This document shows positions 25,668 through 33,368 of a DNA stretch of 64,000 nucleotides, one piece after another. The stretch comes from UBA2108 sp002713215 (lineage in GTDB: Bacteria; Bacteroidota; Bacteroidia; Flavobacteriales_G; Salibacteraceae): NCBI GenBank assembly GCA_937891015.1, contig CALAPY010000072.1:68845-132844 (forward strand), read 5' to 3'. The notes under the pieces were generated by a model. The model saw only the letters and a program-made list of their open reading frames with translations. It was not told where the DNA came from and did no database searches. Positions within the stretch are counted from its first letter, which is position 1. Every line of letters starts with the position of its first letter. The position numbers and the translations under genes were made by a program.

Positions 25668-26789
25668 TTATTCCTTCGGCTGTTGCTGGGTTACACAATG
25701 GGTCATGCCACCGTTGGCATAAACGTTTCTGGAATCAATACCAACTACTGTTCGGTTTGGGTAAAGCGCTTGTAACAATTTCAAAGCCACTGCATCATTC
25801 GGGTCATTATAAATAGGAACCAGAACCTTGGTATTGGCGATGTAATAATTGCAATACGAGCCTTTGAATCCCAGGTTCTTTCCATAAGTAGTGACCACAT
25901 TATTGCTGCTTAATGGAAGTTTTAGGAAGGTATAGGCTTGCCCATCTTTATTTTTAGCTGCGAGCAACTTATCAATGTCCGATTGCAAGACGTCATAGTC
26001 AAGTAAATCATTGTTTTCCATGGTTACAATGGTTGTTGAATTTCCAAATCGCGCAAAGCCATCAATGTGCTGGTCGGTGATTTCAAGCCCTGCCTGTCCA
26101 TCAAGCCAAACGAAATTGGTTACGCCTAAATATTTCTTGAAGATATTCTCGGCCTGCTGCTGAGTCATTCCCGGATTTCTGTTGTTGTTTAATATAGAAC
26201 TCTTGCAGGCCATAAGTGTTCCGTGTCCATCCATTTCAACGCTACCGCCCTCATTGATCATGGTATTGTTTAAATCAATAACCGTTCGATTTTGGGCTTG
26301 TCCAATTTTTTGTGGAATGACATTGCAATTATTGAAAGCAGCTTTGTCTCCCCAACCGTTGAACCCCCAATCCTGAACAACCAAATTCCCTGCTTTATCG
26401 CGTACGTAGATTGGCCCGTTATCCCGAATCCAGAAGTCATCATTGGGAAATGTTTTAAAATCTACATTGGTCAAATCAATGGATTGAGCATTAAGAAGAT
26501 CTATAATTCGGTTTTTTTCCGTTTCGTTGTAGGCTACTATATGAACCTTTTCACTCGTGATCAATTCTTTGGTCATAGCCACCCAGGTAGGGTCCAGGTA
26601 ATCCCTGAATTTTTTTCCATATTGATAATGGTGGGGCCATTGTAACCAGGTTCCTTCGTGTGCTTCGCTTTCTTCTGGAAAAGTGTAGAGTATTTCGGTT
26701 GTTGAGTTTGAATCATCAACAACCTCTTTTTTGCATGAGGTAATTGCCGTTAGGAAAACAGCCAGGATATATAGAATCATTATTCTCAT
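25668..26789 (-). CDS. Agmatine/peptidyl-arginine deiminase-family lipoprotein
   Basis: 373 residues. The signal peptide ends in a lipobox (FLTAITSC), so the enzyme should be anchored outside the cytoplasm. The deiminase fold (PF04371 superfamily) is complete: WPHH near the start, NDDFWIRDNGPIYV, NEGGSVEMDG, DQHIDGFARF and the catalytic Cys in NGGMTHCVTQQQP. Members hydrolyse guanidino groups: agmatine to N-carbamoylputrescine, or peptidyl-arginine in Porphyromonas PPAD. AguA proteins are normally cytoplasmic, so the lipid anchor suggests an external substrate. There is no T9SS sorting domain. The 345 nt upstream contain only a decayed small ORF. Confidence 0.88.
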   Translation of the reverse strand: MRIMILYILAVFLTAITSCKKEVVDDSNSTTEILYTFPEESEAHEGTWLQWPHHYQYGKKFRDYLDPTWVAMTKELITSEKVHIVAYNETEKNRIIDLLNAQSIDLTNVDFKTFPNDDFWIRDNGPIYVRDKAGNLVVQDWGFNGWGDKAAFNNCNVIPQKIGQAQNRTVIDLNNTMINEGGSVEMDGHGTLMACKSSILNNNRNPGMTQQQAENIFKKYLGVTNFVWLDGQAGLEITDQHIDGFARFGNSTTIVTMENNDLLDYDVLQSDIDKLLAAKNKDGQAYTFLKLPLSSNNVVTTYGKNLGFKGSYCNYYIANTKVLVPIYNDPNDAVALKLLQALYPNRTVVGIDSRNVYANGGMTHCVTQQQPKE

Positions 26790-26933
26790 TTTTTATTCTT
26801 TTTAATGGTAACCTACAATAAGTAGCTAAAACCACCAACACAACTCAACTTGTGACCAGTGACTTTCAAAGCTAACGTTAATTATTGATTTAATAAATCT
26901 TGAAGTGGTACAGGTCTTAATTAAAACTGTTTT

Positions 26934-27134
26934 TTAAGTTGAAGGGGCACCCTTGCCTGAATCATCGCTCTTGTCTTTTTTATTTCCTCCTTGAATTAAG
27001 GTAGTTCCAATACCGGCACCAACGGCCACTCCAACGCCTATCCATAATCCAACATTGTCTGTTGTAACTCTTACGGCTGTTCCTATGCCTGCGCCCAAAG
27101 CTATTCTTATACCTAAACGGTTTTCTTTTTTTAT
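26934..27134 (-). pseudogene. Small glycine-zipper-like ORF with ATA in place of ATG
   Basis: An open frame of 67 codons encodes KKENRLGIRIALGAGIGT ... DNVGLWIGVGVAVGAGIGTTL then a polar KKDKSDDSGKG tail: two Gly-rich hydrophobic helices, as in small membrane glycine-zipper proteins. The codon where Met is expected, directly before KKENR, is ATA (27134-27132), and there is a TAA two codons further upstream. No ATG, GTG or TTG is available at the N-terminus. So either ATA is used as a start or the gene has lost its start. Surrounding ORFs are decayed, which favours loss. Confidence 0.5.
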
Positions 27135-27135
27135 G

Positions 27136-27327
27136 TTAAATTATTGTACAGTTGGTTTTTACCAGTTGATCTATTTCCGCTGGATATTCTGAGATTTCCT
27201 TTACCGGTTCTTCCTTTTTGGATCCAAATAGTAGCAGGACAGCAAAAAGGATTGCGTAGAAGTATGAGTTAAATGAAGGTGATCCAATGACCATGAGAAC
27301 TGCCGTTTTCTGTAACTGAAATATCAA
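27136..27327 (-). pseudogene. Truncated lipoprotein-like fragment
   Basis: The frame reads FNSYFYAILFAVLLLFGSKKEEPVKEISEYPAEI then TNCTII and a stop. The hydrophobic stretch followed by GSKKEE looks like a lipoprotein signal whose lipobox Cys has changed to Ser, and AEIDQLVKTNC resembles the start of a C-terminal cytochrome c-like domain (usually continuing with a CxxCH motif) that is absent. It overlaps the next remnant by about 50 nt. I treat it as a degraded 5' fragment; the assignment is weak. Confidence 0.35.
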
Positions 27328-27660
27328 TGTTTAACTCGTCTTTACGTTTGCTGATGCTGACCAGAATTCCACCTACTACTTTTTCAGAAATTCCCGCATC
27401 GAAACCAACACCATAGAGGTGGTAATCGCCTTTTAATTGCTCCGTTATTTCGTAGTTTCCGCTAGCATCAGCATTTACGTGATCGTCGTATTTGCTCAGC
27501 CCTCCCTGGAAATTCACTGGCATCGTACTTTATGTACACCACAGCTCCGGGGATGGTCGTGTCGTGATGTTTACGGTTCCCTTTATGGAAGCCTTACCAC
27601 CGGTTCCATTTTTTACAAGAGGATGTAATGGCTTTTGGCCATTACGATCAGCAATAGGGC
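27272..27660 (-). pseudogene. Carboxypeptidase-regulatory-like lipoprotein gene, broken in several frames
   Basis: One protein can be followed through at least three frame changes: ALLLIVMA (signal remnant), then NGTGGKASIKGTV, then DTTIPGAVVYIKYDASEFPG, then GLSKYDDHVNADASGNYEITEQLKGDYHLYGVG ... ISVTE. The joined text is a typical small Bacteroidota lipoprotein domain of the carboxypeptidase-regulatory or transthyretin-like type. Its N-terminus would run into the 3' end of the GEVED gene, so the start is also lost. Only the last 84 codons remain open from an ATG. Several separate indels in 390 nt make real decay more likely than a single sequencing error. Confidence 0.65.
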
Positions 27661-27661
27661 T

Positions 27662-28504
27662 CTAATGGGCAATTAAAATTTGATAGACCTTAGAATTGTA
27701 GTCGGCATCTACTTTAACAAAGTAAACGCCGTCAATCAATTCTTCTACATTAACCAACCAATTACTCTCACTGGAAATTCGTTCGTTTTCGGTAACAACA
27801 AGTACTTCTTCACCCAATGAATTAATAATTGAAATGGAAACGTCCTGATTGGCTATAGCGTCCATATTTATTTGGAGTACCGAAGAAACCGGGTTAGGAT
27901 AGACCGACAGGTTAGCAGTTTCTATTACATTATTCACCGATGAGGGGCCAGTTACGGTAATGGAATAATCTTCAGATTCGCCGTGCTGACCAATACCCGA
28001 GCTATATCCACAAGGATTAGGCGGCTCATGTCCATCACCTACCAGCATGTCTTCATATACACGCATTCGGGTTTTTCCCAGTTTAGCATCCGCAGGTACT
28101 GTAATATTCCCAGAATAAGTTGCCGTATTGTATTGTCCGCTGCCTATCGATACATCGACTTCGGTTTTTACAACCTCTTCTCCAGCATCATTGAAATCCA
28201 TATCCTGGTTCCAATCAATCCAGATTCGGAGATCTACCTTGTCGGAGAAAGATCCGTTCAACAATGTATGCTCAACTTTAACTGAAATGGGCATACTTTT
28301 TCCAAGTTCAGCACTTCCATTTTCACTGGCCGAGTAATCAGTGTAACCGTCAGAACCGGAAGTGGTTTTGTTTACCGTACCAAACGAGACATTAAGAATC
28401 CCGGTAAATGGCCCTGTTGAAAAATCAGGTGGTGTGCAATATTGAGCCTTGGCTCCAAGTGAAAAGACGAGTGCGAAAGCACAAAGAGTAGATAATTTTT
28501 TCAT
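27662..28504 (-). CDS. GEVED-domain T9SS cargo protein
   Basis: 280 residues. Signal peptide to AKAQ, then a GEVED domain (about residues 25-185) with VDLRIWIDWNQDMDFNDAGEEV, TRMRVYED and GQHGESEDYSITV, its defining calcium-type loops. The rest is a type A T9SS sorting domain (SVYPNPVSSVLQIN ... NSLGEEVLVV ... GVYFVKVDAD). GEVED domains occur in secreted metalloproteases and adhesins; here there is no peptidase domain, so a small surface or adhesion protein is likely. It is flanked downstream by the decayed lipoprotein gene and upstream by a 600-nt intergenic region with repeats. Confidence 0.88.
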   Translation of the reverse strand: MKKLSTLCAFALVFSLGAKAQYCTPPDFSTGPFTGILNVSFGTVNKTTSGSDGYTDYSASENGSAELGKSMPISVKVEHTLLNGSFSDKVDLRIWIDWNQDMDFNDAGEEVVKTEVDVSIGSGQYNTATYSGNITVPADAKLGKTRMRVYEDMLVGDGHEPPNPCGYSSGIGQHGESEDYSITVTGPSSVNNVIETANLSVYPNPVSSVLQINMDAIANQDVSISIINSLGEEVLVVTENERISSESNWLVNVEELIDGVYFVKVDADYNSKVYQILIAH

Positions 28505-28678
28505 AGTAATTCGATTTTGAGTATTGCATATTTACTATGCTGACGTAAATTAATTTCAACCGTTTATACCAACTTATCCGAGTGGTAGCACCAGTTTATT
28601 AATAGGCTTATAAATTTTGTAAATGGTCGGTCATCAGTTAGTTACCTTAATTTTTCCTTAATTATAGAAAATCGCCTT

Positions 28679-28839
28679 GTTTAAGGATAATCTGGGAATA
28701 GTCGTCATTCTATGTTTGGCAAGGAACCGACGAAGGAGCTCAGTGAAACTAATCTAGTGTTATTTCTAGATTCCTGCTCCCGATAGTTATCGGGACGCAG
28801 GAATGGCGTTTCTTTTTAATGAGGTAATATTTCTAACCC
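28679..28839 (+). repeat. Dispersed intergenic repeat, copy 1
   Basis: About 160 bp that recurs in inverted orientation at 60080-60224. Shared blocks include GTTTAAGGATAAT, AAGGAACCGACGAAGGA, CTCAGTGAAACTAATC, AGTGTTATTTCTAGATTCC and GGTAATATTTCTAACC. This copy contains a nested hairpin: TTCCTGC / GCAGGAA around CCCGATA GT TATCGGG. No ORF and no target-site duplication was recognised. It lies in the 598-nt gap between the GEVED and S46 genes. The remainder of that gap has no ORF; 28926-28967 (TTTCTCGATA ... TCGAAATGACA) looks like a second short palindromic repeat. Confidence 0.75.
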
Positions 28840-29102
28840 GCATTACTCTTTAATAGTACCTAGAAAATCATCGAGTTTTAACGCAATACGACATATTGTA
28901 GGAACTGTCAGTTTTGTTGTCTGTTTCTCGATACAACCTCCCTATCGATCGGCCACTCGAAATGACAGCAAAGAAATTAAAACTCTGCATTATTTATCGA
29001 TACCGTGAATTTTAGCTACTTCTGGTTCTCATTTTCCTTTGGTCATATATACTAGTTAGAGAATGGGTTTATTTATAGTTTAGCGGCTTAAATAATTCAG
29101 CT

Positions 29103-31265
29103 ATGAAAAAGGTATTTATTGTAATTCAACTATTCATTTTTTCCATTTCTCTTTCGGCAAAAGAAGGAATGTGGATTCCTTCATTGATCAAGAACCTGGT
29201 GGAATCGGATATGCAGAATATGGGAATGAAATTAACCGCCGAGGATATCTATTCATTCAACAAATCAAGCCTAAAAGATGCCATTGTTCATTTTGGCGGT
29301 GGCTGTACTGCAGAAATGATTTCCGATCAGGGATTGTTGCTAACCAATCACCATTGCGGTTATTCACGCATTCAAGCGCATAGCTCGGTTGAAAACGATT
29401 ATTTAACGGATGGGTTTTGGGCCATGAACCGATCAGAAGAAAAAAAGAACCCTGGCCTCACTGCAACTTTCATCATTAAAATAGAAGATGTAACCGAACA
29501 GATTTTAGAAGGAGTAGAAGATGGAATGCCGGAAGCTGACCGTCAAAAGATAATTGCAGAGAACATCAAAAAGGTAGGGGAGAAGGCAATTGCAGAAACC
29601 CATTACAAGTACATCATTCGTCCTTTCTACTATGGAAACGAATATTTTATGTTTCTTACCGAGACCTTTAAGGATGTCAGGTTGGTTGGCGCTCCTCCAT
29701 CGTCAGTGGGAAAGTTTGGATTTGATACGGACAACTGGATCTGGCCTCGTCATACGGGAGACTTTTCCATTTTTCGAATTTATGCTTCCAAAGACAATAA
29801 ACCTGCAGACGTATCGGACGATAACGTACCGTTTAAACCACGCCATTCTTTACCTGTTTCCATGAGTGGTGTTCAACAGGATGATTTTACAATGGTTTAC
29901 GGGTTTCCCGGGCGAACCAGCGAATACCTTACTTCACACTCGGTACGATATACCATGGAAAAATTGAATCCCAACAGAATTAAAATGCGGGATATTGCTT
30001 TGGAGATTCTGGCCGAATCAATGGCATCAAGTGATAAGATTAGAATTCAGTACGCAGCCAAACAGTCCCGAGTAAGCAATGCCTGGAAAAAATGGATAGG
30101 ACAGAATAAGGGACTGTATCGAAACAATGCAATTGAGAAAAAACTGGATGTGGAGAAACGTTTTATGGCCCGTGCAGAGGAAACTACCGCAGAGCATGGA
30201 TTAAAATATAAGCGACTATTAAAGGAATACGAAAGGGTGTATAAGGAAATTGAGCCTTATGACTTTGGACGAGCCATGTTTATTGAGTTGTATTACAACG
30301 GTCCCGAAATAGTACGCTTTGCATTGGCTTTTGAGCAACTAAACCCGGAAAAACTTAAAGAGGATGCGGATATTGAACAGATTAAGAACAAGCTTCGTAA
30401 ATCGGCAAAAGGTTTTTTCAAAAACTACGACTTACCTACCGATCAAAAACTTATGGTCGCTATGCTCGATGCCTATTTCCAGCGTATTGATTCATCACTT
30501 AGGCAGGACATTTATTCAACCATAGAAACCAAGTATAAAATGAACTATGAAGAATATGCTTCTTATGTATTTGGTAAAACTACTTTCTCTACCGAAGATG
30601 ACGTAAATGCATTTTTGGATAAGTATAAAGATGATAAATCTTTTGCAAAAATTCAGAAGGACCCTGCCTATATTCTGGCTACTAGTTTAATGAAAGGTTA
30701 TCGCGAGAAGGTATCCCCTGAGCAGAAAAGATTAAGCGATGAGTTAGCTATTCTCAATCGAACCTACATGGAGGGCTTAATGGTGTTGTTGCCCAATGAG
30801 CAAAAATACTATCCGGATGCAAATTCCACACTTAGGGTATCCTATGGTAAGGTAGAAGGCTATGATGCAGCCGATGCAGTAACCTACAAATCGTTTACAA
30901 CAACCAAAGGAATTCTTGAAAAGAGAGATACTACCATGGAGTTTACGGTTCCCGATAAATTGGTTCAACTCATTGAAACAAATGATTATGGTCCCTATGT
31001 AGATAAAGATGGTAGCATGCATGTTTGTTTTGTGGCAAGCAACCATACCACAGGTGGTAATTCAGGAAGTCCCGCGTTGAATGGTAAGGGTGAGCTGGTC
31101 GGACTTAACTTCGATCGTACCTGGGAAAGCACCATGAGTGATATTATGTTTGATCCTACGATATGCCGAAACATTATGGTCGACATTCGATATGTACTGT
31201 TTATTGTAGATAAATACGCTGGGGCAGGTCATCTGATCGAGGAAATGAATCTGGTAAATAACTAA
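29103..31265 (+). CDS. S46 family dipeptidyl-peptidase (DPP7/DPP11 type)
   Basis: 720 residues with a signal peptide (to SLSAKEGMW, the usual mature start). S46 enzymes are periplasmic serine exopeptidases that release dipeptides from peptide N-termini, feeding amino-acid catabolism. The triad residues are in TNHHCGY (His), the GKFGFDTDNWIWPRHTGDFSIFR region (Asp) and GGNSGSP (Ser). The position I recall as deciding specificity (Gly in DPP7, Arg in DPP11) appears as Arg in NFDRTWEST, which would favour acidic P1 residues (Asp/Glu), the DPP11 type; this residue call is from memory. Single gene after a repeat-bearing intergenic region. Confidence 0.92.
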   Translation: MKKVFIVIQLFIFSISLSAKEGMWIPSLIKNLVESDMQNMGMKLTAEDIYSFNKSSLKDAIVHFGGGCTAEMISDQGLLLTNHHCGYSRIQAHSSVENDYLTDGFWAMNRSEEKKNPGLTATFIIKIEDVTEQILEGVEDGMPEADRQKIIAENIKKVGEKAIAETHYKYIIRPFYYGNEYFMFLTETFKDVRLVGAPPSSVGKFGFDTDNWIWPRHTGDFSIFRIYASKDNKPADVSDDNVPFKPRHSLPVSMSGVQQDDFTMVYGFPGRTSEYLTSHSVRYTMEKLNPNRIKMRDIALEILAESMASSDKIRIQYAAKQSRVSNAWKKWIGQNKGLYRNNAIEKKLDVEKRFMARAEETTAEHGLKYKRLLKEYERVYKEIEPYDFGRAMFIELYYNGPEIVRFALAFEQLNPEKLKEDADIEQIKNKLRKSAKGFFKNYDLPTDQKLMVAMLDAYFQRIDSSLRQDIYSTIETKYKMNYEEYASYVFGKTTFSTEDDVNAFLDKYKDDKSFAKIQKDPAYILATSLMKGYREKVSPEQKRLSDELAILNRTYMEGLMVLLPNEQKYYPDANSTLRVSYGKVEGYDAADAVTYKSFTTTKGILEKRDTTMEFTVPDKLVQLIETNDYGPYVDKDGSMHVCFVASNHTTGGNSGSPALNGKGELVGLNFDRTWESTMSDIMFDPTICRNIMVDIRYVLFIVDKYAGAGHLIEEMNLVNN

Positions 31266-31350
31266 TTTACTTTCAACGCACCTGTTTTCAGGAGTATATA
31301 GCTGCCTGGTACCGTCTAATAAATTGGTGGTAAAAGGAGCACTTTCATTT

Positions 31351-31358
31351 TAATTTTG
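31351..31358 (+). promoter_or_regulatory. -7 promoter element (TAATTTTG)
   Basis: Exact TAnnTTTG match. It contains the TTG at 31356 and so points to ATG 31368, 9 nt after the box and next to GGAG (31362-31365). Confidence 0.5.
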
Positions 31359-31367
31359 AATGGAGTT

Positions 31368-32036
31368 ATGTTAAGTTTAAGATCACCGCTGGTTCGGCTT
31401 ACGTTTTTTACGTACCTGGCGCTTTCGTTTTCCTCTTGCACGTCTTCGTGTGAATGCGATGTAGATTCACTTCCCTGTTCTGCTCCCAATGCTGAGTATG
31501 TTGAATTAATCAGGGGGTTTGAAAAAGACACACTTCGATTTGTTGATCAGAACAATTCCATGGTAATGGTGGTGTGCAATGAGTTGGACAGTATTGTTGA
31601 GGATGAGGTATTGTGTTCCACTAAAGGCATGGGGCAGTGCATTTGCGGGGATTGTAATTCGAGTTACAACATCGGTGTATCACATATTGATTCGGGAGTA
31701 ACTAAGAGTGGAAACATTCGATATTCCATTAGGCAATACCAGGCAGATCCATCAGAAGAATTGAGTGATGCATCGCATAATTTGTATTTCAACTTGGGAG
31801 TAATAAACCAGTCGATGGCTTTGCCCTTAAGGGACAGTTCGTTTCAGAGGCAGGAGTATATTGAAGAATTCAACGTTCGAGGGAATCTGTATAAAAAGGT
31901 TTATAGGTTTTATTCCTTAAGAAATATAGAGGGAAATGTTCAGGAGGTACCTGGGGCTATATTTTATTCGAAATCGGAAGGAATTATAGGATACGAAGAT
32001 CCAATAAGTGGGGTTTTGTATATGAAGGCCAAGTAG
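31368..32036 (+). CDS. Hypothetical cysteine-containing lipoprotein
   Basis: 222 residues from ATG 31368. The N-terminus (LSLRSPLVRLTFFTYLALSFSSC) is a lipoprotein signal. Just after it are clustered cysteines (SSCTSSCECD ... PCSAP), and another group lies mid-protein (CSTKGMGQCICGDC). These could form disulfides or a metal site. I do not recognise the family. The TTG at 31356 lies in the -7 box and is not the start. A GGAG sits 2 nt before the ATG, one of the few purine-rich ribosome sites in the window. Confidence 0.65.
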   Translation: MLSLRSPLVRLTFFTYLALSFSSCTSSCECDVDSLPCSAPNAEYVELIRGFEKDTLRFVDQNNSMVMVVCNELDSIVEDEVLCSTKGMGQCICGDCNSSYNIGVSHIDSGVTKSGNIRYSIRQYQADPSEELSDASHNLYFNLGVINQSMALPLRDSSFQRQEYIEEFNVRGNLYKKVYRFYSLRNIEGNVQEVPGAIFYSKSEGIIGYEDPISGVLYMKAK

Positions 32037-32269
32037 TTTTATACTCTATTCAATTTTTTTCTTAGTCATGCCCTAAAGTGGTCAAAGGTTTGACATAGTT
32101 ATTCAAGTATTTCTTTAGAGCTATTTTAATATTAGATCTTCATTTTCTTTTTGGGCAACAAAAAGAGGGCAGTTAGCCAGTGGCTACATGAGCCGGAAGT
32201 GGGTAGAGCAAAAGAAAAATTGCCCGGCTCAACGCTTCTGGATTGAAATCGACACGTTTAATCAAATTC

Positions 32270-32323
32270 GCAACCAAACTTGAATAGTCTTTTAATAAAA
32301 GTCTATTCATCGAACAAGGTTGC
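32270..32323. repeat. Long imperfect palindrome in a 429-nt non-coding gap
   Basis: Nested arms GCAACC/GGTTGC (32270-32275, 32318-32323), GAATAG/CTATTC (32282-32287, 32303-32308) and CTTTT/AAAAG (32289-32293, 32297-32301) around an AAT loop. It is in the 32037-32465 gap between two convergent genes, where no ORF is convincing; a T-rich segment at 32050-32160 precedes it. It could be a bidirectional transcription end or a short mobile remnant. There is no clean T-tract. Confidence 0.4.
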
Positions 32324-32465
32324 TCTGTTCGACCTCACGTTTGATTTCTAGCTCCATAAGCCTCAGGCCGTGAATATTACAAAATTCAAAAATTGATTAA
32401 TCAGTATTGGGGAGAGTATGCAGGAATACAGCCCAACAATAAAGAAAGGTTTCCAATTTTAAGTT

Positions 32466-32906
32466 TTATCGCCCTCCTAAATCGGTTTTCTTTATCACAG
32501 CAATGGTCAGCCTTGCCTTACAGACCAATTTGTCTCTGTCACTGGTAATTTCAATGTCCCACACGTGGTTTTTTCTGCCTAAATGAATGGGAGTTGCTTT
32601 TCCGTATACAAATCCCGACCGAACCGGGCGAAGGTGGTTGGCGTTAATGTCTAAACCAACGGTTACGTATTTTTCACTATCAATTACAAAGTGACTTCCA
32701 ATGCTACCGAGCGATTCTGCTAAAACCACCGAAGCTCCACCGTGCAATATACCATAGGGCTGAACGGTACGCTGGTCGACGGGCATTTTACCGCGGATAA
32801 AGTCATTACCAACTTCAATAATCTCAATTCCCAGGGCATCATGAATAGTATTCTTAGCCATTCTTTGACTATCGTCTCTATTAGGTGCACCGTGCCAAAT
32901 ACTCAT
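32466..32906 (-). CDS. Hotdog-fold thioesterase (MenI/PaaI-like)
   Basis: 146 residues, a single hotdog domain. The motif RTVQPYGILHGGASVVLAESLGS has the conserved HGG and the catalytic Glu of the 4-hydroxybenzoyl-CoA thioesterase (Arthrobacter) group. LDINANHLRPV and ATPIHLGRKNHVWDIEI are also family-like. The nearest well-known members are MenI/YdiI, which hydrolyse 1,4-dihydroxy-2-naphthoyl-CoA in menaquinone synthesis, and PaaI. The Bacteroidota use menaquinone, so MenI is plausible, but no other men gene is here. The start overlaps the stop of the DUF6438 gene (TAATG). Confidence 0.85.
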   Translation of the reverse strand: MSIWHGAPNRDDSQRMAKNTIHDALGIEIIEVGNDFIRGKMPVDQRTVQPYGILHGGASVVLAESLGSIGSHFVIDSEKYVTVGLDINANHLRPVRSGFVYGKATPIHLGRKNHVWDIEITSDRDKLVCKARLTIAVIKKTDLGGR

Positions 32907-33367
32907 TACTTCGATATTTTAGTCCACGTTCTTTTGAGGTACAAATCAAAAATCAGAGATTCTAATTCTTTCAGTTCTTCAGGTCCATCCATCACGTTTA
33001 TGACCTGCTTGGGTTCTTTTCTTTGGTAAAAGGTGGTTATGGTACTGGGCAGGTCCGTAACCCCCGGATCGTATTTATCTTCCATGTCCCAGAAATTAAT
33101 TCTATCCGAAGTCTCAATTACCTTGGCCAACATTTCCTGATCACAATCCTGGCATTCAAAAGAACCGATAAACTCAATGTTGTCTTTTCCCTCAAGTATG
33201 GCTCTGCCGGTCATATACACGCTGATCTTATATTCCGGACAAGTCCCGAAACAAGCAGTTCGTTCAAACGTAAAAGCCAGTTGATCTTTTTCTTTTTGCT
33301 TAGGTATTTTTTCTGAAGAGCTACAACCAAATACCAACAAGAACAATATGCATGAGAAATACTTCAT
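32906..33367 (-). CDS. DUF6438-domain lipoprotein
   Basis: 153 residues. Lipoprotein signal (MKYFSCILFLLVFGC), then FTFERTACFGTCPEYKISVYMTGRAILEG, the C-G-x-CP-Y pattern that I associate with DUF6438, and a second CQDC pair. The rest is strand-rich with a DLPSTITTFYQRKEPKQV segment. Function unknown; probably a small envelope protein. It is the third gene of the pyrG-yidC run: one base separates it from the yidC stop, and it overlaps the thioesterase start. Confidence 0.75.
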   Translation of the reverse strand: MKYFSCILFLLVFGCSSSEKIPKQKEKDQLAFTFERTACFGTCPEYKISVYMTGRAILEGKDNIEFIGSFECQDCDQEMLAKVIETSDRINFWDMEDKYDPGVTDLPSTITTFYQRKEPKQVINVMDGPEELKELESLIFDLYLKRTWTKISK

Positions 33368-33368
33368 A

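Noticed and set aside
32742..33029. 95-codon ORF antisense to the thioesterase and DUF6438 genes
   Set aside because: Shadow frame across two real coupled genes.
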